DNA of 41,342 bases from an uncultured Bacillota bacterium (GTDB lineage Bacteria; Bacillota_I; Bacilli_A; RF39; UBA660), in contig CAMOPK010000001.1 in assembly GCA_946622285.1 (NCBI GenBank), positions 1 through 41,342 on the forward strand. The letters are read 5' to 3'. The notes beneath the pieces were generated by a model. That model was not told the DNA's origin and did not search any database. It saw nothing but the letters and a program-made list of their open reading frames with translations. Below, piece after piece: positions 1-11,041 of this stretch; positions within the stretch are counted from its first letter, which is position 1, and each line of letters starts with the position of its first letter. A program made the translations under genes and the position numbers.

Positions 1-1889
<1,889 letters not shown>

Positions 1890-1895
1890 AAGTCA

Positions 1896-2882
1896 CTATC
1901 TTTCTATATTTTTCTTTATATAATCAAGTAGTGTTACTACTCGTTCATATTCCATTCGCTTTGGTCCAATTAAAGCAATTGTACCTTCTTCGCCATTAAC
2001 AGAATACTTCGTCTTAATGATTGTAACGTCATCATCAAATTCATTCTCGCTACCAATATATATATTAATTCCAGAATCATCTTCGCGAATGCTGTTTATT
2101 TTTGTTTTATCATCAAATTTACCAATGATTTCACGGATTTTATCAGCATTGTCAAATTCTGGCTGCATCAATATATTACTTGTACCACTTACATGAACTT
2201 CAGATTTGCTAAAATCACTGAAGGCATTATAAAAAGCATTATATAATACATCATGTTGTGCTATGCACTCATTTATAACTGGTTTTACTTCGTACTCCAA
2301 CTTGGCACTTACTTCATCAATCGGAGTTCCAACAACCATCTTGTTTATAATTTCAACCGTCTTTTGAATCTCTTTCATATCAACGCTATCGCTCATGATA
2401 ACATCTCTATGTTCAACATGACCTTTGTCCGTTACAACAAGTGCAATTAAATGTGTATCCGTTACAGGAACAACCTCTACTTTACTCACTTTATTGTTGC
2501 TTGATTGTTTACCTAAAACAATACTTGTATAACTAGTTAATTCTGAAATAATTTCCATACTTCTTTCAATAGCATCACTTAATACTAACGAATTATTTTT
2601 AAATATTGTTTGTAGTTTTAACATTTCTTCACCATTTAATTCTTTTGGTTTCATAATGTTATCAACATAATAACGATATCCTTTTTCACTAGGTACTCTA
2701 CCAGAAGATGTATGCATCTTTTCAAGTAAACCTAAGTTTTCAAGTTCGCCCATTTCATTACGAACTGTTGCTGATGAACAATTAAGTTCATCACATATAG
2801 CCTTAGAACCAACCGGTCTTGCAGTTTTTATGTAATCTTCAACAATTATTTTTAAAAGTTTTTCTTGTCTTCCGTTTAACAC
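1896..2882 (-). CDS. hrcA: Heat-inducible transcription repressor HrcA
   Basis: LNGRQEKLLKIIVEDYIKTARPVGSKAI...SSATVRNEMGELENLGLL is HrcA N-terminus. Start revised from the ORF-track TTG (2915) to GTG at 2880-2882, preceded by AGAGGTG. Confidence 0.93.
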   Translation of the reverse strand: MLNGRQEKLLKIIVEDYIKTARPVGSKAICDELNCSSATVRNEMGELENLGLLEKMHTSSGRVPSEKGYRYYVDNIMKPKELNGEEMLKLQTIFKNNSLVLSDAIERSMEIISELTSYTSIVLGKQSSNNKVSKVEVVPVTDTHLIALVVTDKGHVEHRDVIMSDSVDMKEIQKTVEIINKMVVGTPIDEVSAKLEYEVKPVINECIAQHDVLYNAFYNAFSDFSKSEVHVSGTSNILMQPEFDNADKIREIIGKFDDKTKINSIREDDSGINIYIGSENEFDDDVTIIKTKYSVNGEEGTIALIGPKRMEYERVVTLLDYIKKNIER

Positions 2883-2895
2883 ATTTTCACCTCTT

Positions 2896-2922
2896 TTAGC
2901 ACTCTTGATTTCCAAATGCTAA
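2896..2922. promoter_or_regulatory. CIRCE-like operator 1 (TTAGCACTC-N9-AAATGCTAA)
   Basis: First arm perfect, second arm has 2 mismatches to the CIRCE consensus TTAGCACTC-N9-GAGTGCTAA; upstream of revised hrcA start. Confidence 0.85.
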
Positions 2923-2926
2923 ATTC

Positions 2927-2955
2927 ATTATACTATCCAATTTTAGCATTGTCAA
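2927..2955 (-). promoter_or_regulatory. Sigma-A type promoter for hrcA-grpE-dnaK (TTGACA-N17-TATAAT)
   Basis: Minus strand: TTGACA (2955-2950), 17 nt, TATAAT (2932-2927); exact consensus. Confidence 0.85.
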
Positions 2956-2969
2956 TAGTTGAGTGCTAA
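2943..2969. promoter_or_regulatory. CIRCE-like operator 2 (TTAGCATTG-N9-GAGTGCTAA)
   Basis: Second arm perfect, first arm has 2 mismatches to consensus; spacer contains part of the -35 box. Confidence 0.85.
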
Positions 2970-2980
2970 TAAATGTGCAT

Positions 2981-3007
2981 AAAAAAAAATAGCAACACAT
3001 TTGCTAC
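2981..3007 (-). terminator. Intrinsic terminator downstream of small membrane ORF
   Basis: Minus strand GTAGCAAATGTGTTGCTATTTTTTTTT: 6-bp stem plus T-tract. Confidence 0.75.
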
Positions 3008-3020
3008 CTTTTAATATCTA

Positions 3021-3176
3021 TTATTGAAATAAATCAACGCCGTTAAATCCGACAAAGAATCCTAAAAATGCTATTCCGAGTAAAACAAAAGCAAATGCAG
3101 CTCCCATTATTAAAGCTCGTTTTTCGTAATATTCTTTTATTTCCTCTAAACTCATTTTTTCCATTTTCTTTGCCAT
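3021..3176 (-). CDS. Small single-TM protein (51 aa)
   Basis: MAKKMEKMSLEEIKEYYEKRALIMGAAFAFVLLGIAFLGFFVGFNGVDLFQ*; ATG preceded by GGTGATAAT; hydrophobic segment; terminator follows. Below ORF-track length cutoff. Confidence 0.7.
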   Translation of the reverse strand: MAKKMEKMSLEEIKEYYEKRALIMGAAFAFVLLGIAFLGFFVGFNGVDLFQ

Positions 3177-3223
3177 ATTATCACCATAATTATATTATCA
3201 TAATAATTGAGGTTTTTCAAGTA

Positions 3224-3252
3224 TTGTTAAATAGAGTCTTATTTGTTAGAAT
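3224..3252 (+). promoter_or_regulatory. Promoter for ispE (TTGTTA-N17-TAGAAT)
   Basis: Hexamers with 17-nt spacing upstream of GGTGATTAATTATG. Confidence 0.6.
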
Positions 3253-3270
3253 AATGATTGGTGATTAATT

Positions 3271-4110
3271 ATGGATGAAGTTTGGGTTATGTGTCCTGCT
3301 AAAATCAACTTGTTTTTAAATATAATTGGTAGCGAAAATGATATGCATTTATTAAAAATGCTTAATCAAACAGTTGATCTATATGATTATTTAAATATTA
3401 AACCTAATCCAACTGGAGCTTTAACATTTCAATGTACAAATGCTGATATTCCACTTGATGATACAAATTCCTGTTTGGCCGCTGCGACATTGATGCTTGC
3501 ATATTATAACATTAACTGTGGTCTTGATATAACCCTTACAAAAAATATTCCTGTTGGTGCCGGACTTGGTGGTGAAAGTACAGATGCTGCCGGAGTCATT
3601 CTGGGAATTAAGGAATTGTTTAATTTAAAGATTGATCGAAAAGAACTTATTACAATTGGAAAACAAATTGGAGCTGACGTTCCTTTTTGTCTAATTGGCG
3701 GTCCTTGCCTTGTACAAGGAATTGGGGATCATATAACAAAACTAAAAATGCGTAATTACCATTATTTAATAATTCACCCAAGTTTTAGTATTTCTACTGC
3801 TAAAGCATTTCAAGCTTTTGATGAAACATGTTCTAATTATAAAGAACTTAATGGATTTATCTTAGGACACAATGACTTTGAAATAATTTCTCCTAAAGAA
3901 ATACAAAGTATAAAAGATTATTTTGCTGATACAGGTGCTTTCTTCACTAATATGACAGGTACTGGATCAAGTGTTATTGGGGCTTACACCAATGCAAAAA
4001 AAAGATTACGAGCTTTAAGAGGACTTAAAAACTATTTTCAAGGATATCAAGGTTATGTTGTAGAACCATGTGATGGTGTTCAAGTTATAAAAAAATCGCG
4101 ACTAAATTAG
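3271..4110 (+). CDS. ispE: 4-(cytidine-5'-diphospho)-2-C-methyl-D-erythritol kinase-like GHMP kinase
   Basis: PAKINLFLNIIG, NQTVDLYDYL, IPVGAGLGGESTDAAGVI (GHMP ATP motif), IGADVPFCLIGG; divergent in the motif-1 region. Confidence 0.85.
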   Translation: MDEVWVMCPAKINLFLNIIGSENDMHLLKMLNQTVDLYDYLNIKPNPTGALTFQCTNADIPLDDTNSCLAAATLMLAYYNINCGLDITLTKNIPVGAGLGGESTDAAGVILGIKELFNLKIDRKELITIGKQIGADVPFCLIGGPCLVQGIGDHITKLKMRNYHYLIIHPSFSISTAKAFQAFDETCSNYKELNGFILGHNDFEIISPKEIQSIKDYFADTGAFFTNMTGTGSSVIGAYTNAKKRLRALRGLKNYFQGYQGYVVEPCDGVQVIKKSRLN

Positions 4111-4115
4111 TCGCG
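4097..4115. terminator. Bidirectional hairpin between convergent genes
   Basis: CGCGACTA-AAT-TAGTCGCG perfect 8-bp stem with T/A tracts on both sides; contains the stop codons of both flanking CDSs. Confidence 0.85.
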
Positions 4116-4688
4116 TTTTATTTCGTTTCCATCAAATTTTATATCCAATACTTTCTTACTTGAAAGCATATCAGCTAAATGAACAAGTTTTTGGGCTTTA
4201 CTTGTTGGTAATGCTAATTCAATGTCACTATAATTACTTTTGTTCCATTCACCCATATGACTTTCAACAGCAGTTGCAACATATTCAATTTCTTCATCAG
4301 TTAATTCCATTTTATCTTTAGCTGCACGAATGCATGTTGCACATATAAGTGGATGCTCATGTTTTGTATGTTGTTCTTCAACTACACCATGCTTAAATCC
4401 ATCATGAACTAAAATAGCAAATCGAAGTAAATCCTTTTCATCAGATGTAAAATCATCCCCAAATGTTTTAGTTGAAATGATTTCATTTAAAATATAAGTT
4501 GCTGCTTTAGAGTGTCTTAAAAGTCCACCTTCACCAGCAGCAAAGTCTGGATGATACTTTCCTGTTGATGATGCAGCGATATTAAAAAAATAGTCAGGTA
4601 GCATATTAACAAACACTTCTGCACTTTTTTTAATACGACTACTTTTTATATAATTTAGTTCTGTTTTTAATAATTCTACTTTATTCAT
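4107..4688 (-). CDS. HD-domain phosphohydrolase-like protein
   Basis: 193 aa; LLRHSKAATYILNEI...LRFAILVHDGFKHG resembles HD motif arrangement; CESHMGEW-type downstream region. Confidence 0.65.
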   Translation of the reverse strand: MNKVELLKTELNYIKSSRIKKSAEVFVNMLPDYFFNIAASSTGKYHPDFAAGEGGLLRHSKAATYILNEIISTKTFGDDFTSDEKDLLRFAILVHDGFKHGVVEEQHTKHEHPLICATCIRAAKDKMELTDEEIEYVATAVESHMGEWNKSNYSDIELALPTSKAQKLVHLADMLSSKKVLDIKFDGNEIKRD

Positions 4689-5958
4689 AATCTAATAATT
4701 CCTCCAATATTTCATTTTGAACATATATCTTATTATAAGGTATTTTTAGATAGTTTTCATCAACAATTAAATTGCCTTTTTTTACTAATTCTTTAATTAT
4801 TTCATTTTCAAGTAAACTTCTATTATATTTGCTGTTAAAATTTAAAATATTTATACCATTTATTTTACGCATTCCAAGAATAAGTTCATAAACCATTTTA
4901 TCTTTTAAAGTTAATTCTTCTTTAACACCGTCAAATTCATTAGCTAAATATTTATCCATAGATAATGTATTAGTATATCTTATATTATCAATATATCCAC
5001 TAGCAGATAACCCAAAACCATAGTATTCTTCGTTATTCCAATATGTTAAATTGTGTTTTGATTCATAACCAGGAATACTAAAATTACTTACTTCATAATG
5101 ATTATATCCATGTTTTTTCATTTCTAAACATATTAGATTATACATTTCACAATCTAATTCTTCTTTGATATTTTTAACTTTGTTAATATATAACATTGTA
5201 TGCGGTTCTATCATTAAAGAATATGTTGAAATGTGTTTAACATTAAGTGAAAAGAATAAATTTAGATCTTTTTTTAGGTCTTCAATTGTTGTTCCTGGAA
5301 ATGCATATATTAAATCAATATTAATATTATCAATTTCATATTTTTTTAACAATTCGATTTTTTCTAAAACTTCATTATAGTCATGACTACGATTCATCTT
5401 TTTAAGTGTTTTTTTATTAAATGTTTGAATACCAATACTTACTCTATTAATTTTATTTTCTTTAAATATCTTGACTTTTTCTTCTACTATATCATCGATA
5501 TTACATTCTATTGTGAACTCATAATCTTTTTTTAAATTTATTTTACTTGTTATTTTGAATAATTTTTTTAATTCTTCAGGCTTTAAGATACTAGGTGTTC
5601 CACCACCTATATAAACTGTTTCAATTTCTTCCCCATTATATCTTTGATTAAACTCTTTTGAAAGGGAATCAAAATACTTTTTTGAATATTTTTGAAAATA
5701 ATACATTTTAGAAAAATCGCAGTAAGTGCATAGACTTTTACAAAATGGGATATGAATATAAATAGCTTTTGCTTCTGCATAATTTAGTTTTTCTAAATAT
5801 TCATTAGGTTCTATTCCGATAAGTGGCAATAAAATAGAGTTCTCTTTAATATATTTAATACTCTTTTTTATTGTATTTGTCTTAGCCTTTTTTGGATCAT
5901 CTAATATTGGAGCAATAATATCTAAATTTTTTTTTAATTTATCTAATTCTTCTTGCAT
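4681..5958 (-). CDS. hemW: HemW-family radical SAM protein with about 68-aa N-terminal extension
   Basis: AIYIHIPFCKSLCTYCDF (CxxxCxxC), ETVYIGGGTPSIL, RVSIGIQTFN, HYEVSNFSIPGYESKHNLTYWNNEEYYGFGLSASGY. Confidence 0.88.
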   Translation of the reverse strand: MQEELDKLKKNLDIIAPILDDPKKAKTNTIKKSIKYIKENSILLPLIGIEPNEYLEKLNYAEAKAIYIHIPFCKSLCTYCDFSKMYYFQKYSKKYFDSLSKEFNQRYNGEEIETVYIGGGTPSILKPEELKKLFKITSKINLKKDYEFTIECNIDDIVEEKVKIFKENKINRVSIGIQTFNKKTLKKMNRSHDYNEVLEKIELLKKYEIDNINIDLIYAFPGTTIEDLKKDLNLFFSLNVKHISTYSLMIEPHTMLYINKVKNIKEELDCEMYNLICLEMKKHGYNHYEVSNFSIPGYESKHNLTYWNNEEYYGFGLSASGYIDNIRYTNTLSMDKYLANEFDGVKEELTLKDKMVYELILGMRKINGINILNFNSKYNRSLLENEIIKELVKKGNLIVDENYLKIPYNKIYVQNEILEELLDYE

Positions 5959-5960
5959 AA

Positions 5961-6431
5961 TTATCTCTTCTTTGTATGAGTTTCAAATGTATCTTTTTTA
6001 CCTCGTTGAAAATAATCAATTAATTGTTTATAAAATGGCCCTTTTCTTTCAAATAATACCATTTCTTCTTCAGTTAAAGGGAATCCTGCAAGAAACTTTT
6101 TTAGTCTCATTTCATTAAGCTTTAAAGCATAACTTATGATTTCTTCACGTGTCATAATACTTAAAACATGAAGTTCTGTTGCTGCTATACTTGTTGTTTC
6201 GTTATATTCATCAAAAAACTCTCTTGTTTCTCCTGAACCTTCAACGATAGCAATATCGATTTGTTCTTTAAAACCATCATAGAATCTTAATGTATCTTCT
6301 AAATCTGGGCAAAAGTAAAATCCACTTTTTTCATATTGAACACTATCTGTCTTATAGGTGTGGCCAACTTCGTGCTGTTCACCAAATTGATTAATTAAGC
6401 CTTTTTTATATGCTTTATAGCCCTTAATCAT
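5961..6431 (-). CDS. Hypothetical protein resembling DUF7666-type domain
   Basis: [54 protein letters not shown] pattern; start moved to the second ATG with GGAGG upstream. Confidence 0.55.
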   Translation of the reverse strand: MIKGYKAYKKGLINQFGEQHEVGHTYKTDSVQYEKSGFYFCPDLEDTLRFYDGFKEQIDIAIVEGSGETREFFDEYNETTSIAATELHVLSIMTREEIISYALKLNEMRLKKFLAGFPLTEEEMVLFERKGPFYKQLIDYFQRGKKDTFETHTKKR

Positions 6432-8211
6432 TGATGTCATCCTCCATATTTAAAACTGCTAAGAATGCTTCTTGTGGTAATTCTACACTACCAATTTGTT
6501 TCATTTTCTTTTTACCTTCTTTTTGCTTTTCTAGAAGTTTTTTCTTTCTTGAAACATCGCCACCATAACATTTAGCAAGGACATTCTTTCTAACAGCTTT
6601 AATATCAGCACGAGCAATTATTTTACTTCCAATACTTGCTTGAATCGGAACTTCAAATTGTTGTCTTGGAATAATTTTTCTTAGTGATTCAACTAATGCT
6701 TTACCGCGATTATAAGCAAAATCTTTATGGACAATAATACTTAAAGCGTCAACAATTTCACCATTAAGTAATATATCCATTTTTACTAAATTACTTGATT
6801 TATAACCAATTAGTTCATAGTCGAATGAAGCATATCCTTTAGTACTTGATTTTAATTTATCAAAGAAATCATACACTATTTCTGACAAAGGTATTTCATA
6901 GTGAATATTTACTCTTGTTTGATCTAAATATTCCATATTTACATAAGTTCCTCTTTTATTCTGACATATTTCCATAATTGGACCAATATATGTACTTGGA
7001 GTAAATATATTTGTTCTTATATATGGTTCTTTTATATCAAGAATTAATCCTCTATCAGGAAGTTTAATTGGACTATCAACATTAATAACTGTTTTATCAG
7101 TTAATGTTACTTCATAAATAACAGATGGACTTGTTGCTATTAAATCAATATTAAATTCTCTTCTAATTCTTTCTTCAATAATATCCATATGAAGTAAGCC
7201 TAAAAATCCACATCTAAAACCGAATCCTAATGCTTTAGATGTTTCTGGTTCATACTCTAATGCAGCATCACATAATTTAAGTTTATCAAGTGCATCTCTT
7301 AAATCATTATATTTTGATGTTTCTAAAGGATATAGTCCACAGAATACCATTGGTTTCATTGGTTTATATCCTTTAAGTGGTTCAACATCTTCACCATCTA
7401 AAGTGATTGTATCTCCAACTTTAACATCTTTTATACTTTTAATCGCAGCTGAAATAAAACCTACTTCACCGGCATATAATTCATTTATGGCTTTTTCTTT
7501 AGGTGTATGAACACCCATTTCAACAACATCATATGTTGCACCAGTTGCTAGCATTTTTATTTTATCCCCGACTTTTAATTTGCCGGATACAATTCTAACT
7601 AAGGCAACAACTCCTTTATATGAGTCATAATAGCTATCAAATATTAAAGCGCGAAGTTTTTCTTCTTTATTAACTTTTGGAGCAGGAATTCTTTCAATAA
7701 CTGCATCTACAAGTTTATCAATTCCGATTCCATTTTTAGCACTTACCAAAATAATTTCATCACGATTAAAACCAATACCTTCAAGTTCAGCAGTTACCTT
7801 TTCAATATCGGCATTTGGTAAATCTATTTTATTAATAACAGGTATTATTGTTAAATCATTTTCTAATGCTAAATATAAATTAGCAAGTGTTTGAGCTTCT
7901 ATTCCTTGAGCAGCATCCACAACTAAAATAGCTCCTTCACAAGCAGCTAAACTACGAGAAACTTCATATGTAAAATCAACATGACCTGGAGTATCAATTA
8001 AATGAAGTAAATATCCTTTATATTCAAGTCTTACAGCATTTAATTTAATTGTTATTCCACGTTCTCTTTCAAGATCCATATTATCCAATATTTGATCTTG
8101 CATTTGCCTTTTATCTAAAGCTCCAGTTAATTCTAAAATACGGTCAGCTATTGTACTTTTTCCGTGATCAATATGAGCTATAATTGAAAAATTACGAATG
8201 TTTTCATTCAT
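6424..8211 (-). CDS. lepA: Elongation factor 4 (LepA)
   Basis: [42 protein letters not shown]; full-length. ORF-track GTG start lies in the SD GGTGAT; ATG at 8211 preferred. Confidence 0.97.
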   Translation of the reverse strand: MNENIRNFSIIAHIDHGKSTIADRILELTGALDKRQMQDQILDNMDLERERGITIKLNAVRLEYKGYLLHLIDTPGHVDFTYEVSRSLAACEGAILVVDAAQGIEAQTLANLYLALENDLTIIPVINKIDLPNADIEKVTAELEGIGFNRDEIILVSAKNGIGIDKLVDAVIERIPAPKVNKEEKLRALIFDSYYDSYKGVVALVRIVSGKLKVGDKIKMLATGATYDVVEMGVHTPKEKAINELYAGEVGFISAAIKSIKDVKVGDTITLDGEDVEPLKGYKPMKPMVFCGLYPLETSKYNDLRDALDKLKLCDAALEYEPETSKALGFGFRCGFLGLLHMDIIEERIRREFNIDLIATSPSVIYEVTLTDKTVINVDSPIKLPDRGLILDIKEPYIRTNIFTPSTYIGPIMEICQNKRGTYVNMEYLDQTRVNIHYEIPLSEIVYDFFDKLKSSTKGYASFDYELIGYKSSNLVKMDILLNGEIVDALSIIVHKDFAYNRGKALVESLRKIIPRQQFEVPIQASIGSKIIARADIKAVRKNVLAKCYGGDVSRKKKLLEKQKEGKKKMKQIGSVELPQEAFLAVLNMEDDIND

Positions 8212-8247
8212 AAATATCACCTGGAGTTATTATAACAAAAAAGAGGT

Positions 8248-8273
8248 CAAAAAAAAAGCCATATAAATGGCTT
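8248..8273 (-). terminator. Intrinsic terminator after prepilin-like gene
   Basis: Minus strand AGCCATTTATATGGCTTTTTTTTT. Confidence 0.8.
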
Positions 8274-8280
8274 ATTTTTA

Positions 8281-8739
8281 TTAATCTTTATTAGTTGTAG
8301 TATTGTTACCATCAACTGTTACAACAATTCCCTTGAATTGTCCTTCAGTTGTACTGAAAGTAAATACTCCGTGTGTAATTGAACATTGATTGAAATCAAT
8401 AACTGTTGTTTCTGGTAGTTCTCCAGATATTTTCATGTCAGTTAATTGAGCTTTAGTGAAAGTAATTTTACAAGTTCCTGATTGACAAGTACCTACATCT
8501 CCACCACCATCAACTGTTCCATTAAATGTACCATAAGCATCTACACCTGATCCAATAGCTGTACAAGCATTAGCTATTTGTTGTTTCATTGTTGCAATTG
8601 ATGATTTTGCAGCATCAATTGGAGCTTGATTTAATTTTGGTACGATTACAGCCATTGTTACTGCAGCAACGATAGCTAAAATTACGATTACAGCTAAAAG
8701 TTCGATTAATGTAAACCCTTTCTTATTTAACTTTTTCAT
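8281..8739 (-). CDS. Type IV prepilin / ComGC-like protein
   Basis: MKKLNKKGFTLIELLAVIVILAIVAAVTMAVIVPKL: class-III prepilin signal, then globular region with CQSGTC and further Cys. Confidence 0.85.
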   Translation of the reverse strand: MKKLNKKGFTLIELLAVIVILAIVAAVTMAVIVPKLNQAPIDAAKSSIATMKQQIANACTAIGSGVDAYGTFNGTVDGGGDVGTCQSGTCKITFTKAQLTDMKISGELPETTVIDFNQCSITHGVFTFSTTEGQFKGIVVTVDGNNTTTNKD

Positions 8740-8824
8740 TTATATTCCTCCTCTATTTTTACATTTATAGTGTAACACAAAAAGAAGTTTTTAGTCAATA
8801 AATTGTCATCTCTTTACATAAAAA

Positions 8825-8841
8825 AAGGAGCTATTCTCCTT
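8825..8841 (-). terminator. Intrinsic terminator overlapping the 3' end of the DHH gene
   Basis: Minus strand AAGGAG-AATAG-CTCCTT followed by T-tract; CDS stop at 8831-8833 lies in the loop. Confidence 0.7.
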
Positions 8842-9787
8842 TTTTATAATTCATGCATAATTCATCTAATTCAGTTATAAGACCTTCTGTTTCAGTGAAA
8901 TCTTTAAATCTACAACCTGAGGCATAAATGTGCCCACCACCATTATGGTGAGCAGCTACTTCATTTATAATTGGCCCTCTTGATCTAATAGATGTTCTTA
9001 TATAATTATTGTTTTTATCTTCACTCATGAAAACCCATACTAATACTTCATCAACATAATTAAAATTATTAATCATGTTTCCAGGAGTTGCAGCATCAAC
9101 ATCAAATTCTTTTAATGTTTCATCATTTATTCTAATATATGCAAGTCCATTTTCTGTAACTGTCATATTGTTAGATATATAACCTTGAAATTTAAATTCT
9201 TTTAAAGGTCTCATATAAAGTTCATCATAGATTCCATCAACTGTTAATCCAGTTTTTTTCATCATTTTTGCAACTAATTCAAATGTTCTAGATGTCGTGT
9301 AATAGTATAAGAATCTATTAGTATCTGATACTATTCCAAGATATAGAGTTTTAGCAATTTCGATATTTAATTTTAATCTTGTTTTAAATAATAATTCAAG
9401 AATTAATTGACAAGTACTACTTGCCGAATCATCAATTTGTTCAATATCACAATAGCTATCTACTACTGGATGATGATCAATTTTGATTTTGTATTCAAAC
9501 TTTTCTGGATCAATTCCATCAACTCTTTTTTTATCTGGTACATCAAGAACAATTAATAGACTATTTTCATAAATATTTTCATCTATTTTATCTAAGTTAC
9601 CTAAAAATTTAAATTTTGTTGCTGGTGAACCAACTGCATATACTTTTTTATTTGGAAAAGTATTTAAAATACTATCTCTTAATGCAATTTGACTACACAA
9701 TGCATCTGGATCAGCTCCAACATGACGAGCAATTACAATTTTGTCATACTTTCTTATTTTATAATATATTCTTTTGTAAATGTTCAT
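8831..9787 (-). CDS. DHH/DHHA1 phosphoesterase (NrnA-like oligoribonuclease / pAp phosphatase)
   Basis: RHVGADPDALCSQIAL, LIVLDVPDKKRVDG, IDHHPVVDSY, GGGHIYASGCRF. Confidence 0.9.
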   Translation of the reverse strand: MNIYKRIYYKIRKYDKIVIARHVGADPDALCSQIALRDSILNTFPNKKVYAVGSPATKFKFLGNLDKIDENIYENSLLIVLDVPDKKRVDGIDPEKFEYKIKIDHHPVVDSYCDIEQIDDSASSTCQLILELLFKTRLKLNIEIAKTLYLGIVSDTNRFLYYYTTSRTFELVAKMMKKTGLTVDGIYDELYMRPLKEFKFQGYISNNMTVTENGLAYIRINDETLKEFDVDAATPGNMINNFNYVDEVLVWVFMSEDKNNNYIRTSIRSRGPIINEVAAHHNGGGHIYASGCRFKDFTETEGLITELDELCMNYKKGE

Positions 9788-9800
9788 AACTTACTCTTTT

Positions 9801-10979
9801 CTATTTTGTTAATAAATATGTATCACGAGCAATCATTACTTCTTCATTTGTTGGAATTACATATACTGGAATTTTTGAATTCTTAGTAGTAATTAATGTT
9901 TCTTTACCACGTGAATTGTTAGCTTCTTCATCTAATTCAACTCCAAGTAGTTTTAATCCTTCAACTACTGCTTTTCTTGTTGCAATTGAGTTTTCACCAA
10001 CACCTGCTGTAAATACAATTGCATCTGCTCCTCCAAGTTCAAAATAGTATTTAACAATATAATCAATTATTCTTCTAACATACATTTTTTGAGCTAAAAT
10101 GCATCTTTCATTTCCAGCTTTAATACCATCTTCGATATCACGTGAATCACTACTAACACCACTTATACCAAGTAAACCACTCTTTTTATTTAAAACTGTA
10201 TCCATTTCTCTTGGTGATAATCCAGTTTTTTCAATCATATATGGAACGATTGTAGCATCTATATCACCACAACGGCTTCCCATGATTAAACCGGCATTTG
10301 GTGTTAATCCCATTGATGTATTAACACATTTTTCATCTTTAACAGCACTTATTGAAGCACCATTTCCAATGTGACATGTAATTAACTTTGTATTTGTTTT
10401 TCCTAAAATTTCATCAACTCTTAAAGCAACATATTTATGTGAAGTTCCATGAGCTCCATATCTTCTAATTTTATAATCTTTGCACCATTCATAAGGTAAT
10501 GCATATAAATAATTTTCTTCTGGCATTGTTTGATGGAATGCTGTATCAAATACAACTGTTTGAACGGCATTTGGTACAACTGCTTGAGCAGCGCGAATTC
10601 CAACAATTGCTGCTGGATTGTGTAAAGGTGCTAAAGCACTTAATTCATCAATTTTTGCTATAACATCTTCAGTTACTACTTCAGTTTTATCGAAATATGA
10701 TCCACCTTGTACGATACGATGTCCAATTCCTTTTATTTCTTCTAAAGATTCTACTATTTTATTAGAAATTAATTCTTCAACTAAAATTTCAAAAGCTTCT
10801 TTATGATTTGGTAAATCTACTTCCTTTTGAATTTTCTCTCCATTTAGTTTAATTGTATAAAAACTAGAATCCAATCCGATTCTTTCAAAAACACCTGATA
10901 TTAATACTTTTTCTTCTGGCATTTCAAATGCTTGGAACTTTAATGATGAACTTCCAGCATTAACACTTAATATTTTCAT
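9801..10979 (-). CDS. ackA: Acetate kinase
   Basis: MKILSVNAGSSSLKFQAFEMPE, HGTSHKYVA, HIGNGASISAVKDEKCVNTSMGLTPNAGLIMGSRCGDID, FTAGVGENS. Start moved to ATG 10979 with AAGGAG upstream. Confidence 0.97.
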   Translation of the reverse strand: MKILSVNAGSSSLKFQAFEMPEEKVLISGVFERIGLDSSFYTIKLNGEKIQKEVDLPNHKEAFEILVEELISNKIVESLEEIKGIGHRIVQGGSYFDKTEVVTEDVIAKIDELSALAPLHNPAAIVGIRAAQAVVPNAVQTVVFDTAFHQTMPEENYLYALPYEWCKDYKIRRYGAHGTSHKYVALRVDEILGKTNTKLITCHIGNGASISAVKDEKCVNTSMGLTPNAGLIMGSRCGDIDATIVPYMIEKTGLSPREMDTVLNKKSGLLGISGVSSDSRDIEDGIKAGNERCILAQKMYVRRIIDYIVKYYFELGGADAIVFTAGVGENSIATRKAVVEGLKLLGVELDEEANNSRGKETLITTKNSKIPVYVIPTNEEVMIARDTYLLTK

Positions 10980-11041
10980 AGTTTCACTCCTTAATTCATA
11001 CATAGTATAACATAAAATTAAAAAAAATAGATTATTAAAAT

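Noticed and set aside
8740-8830. Possible small RNA between prepilin and DHH genes
   Set aside because: Short AT-rich gap explained by a promoter and the DHH-gene terminator; no further conserved structure visible.
10099-10374. 91-aa plus ORF and other overlapping ORFs inside ackA (10421-10606, 10618-10806)
   Set aside because: Shadow ORFs of a well-conserved acetate kinase gene.
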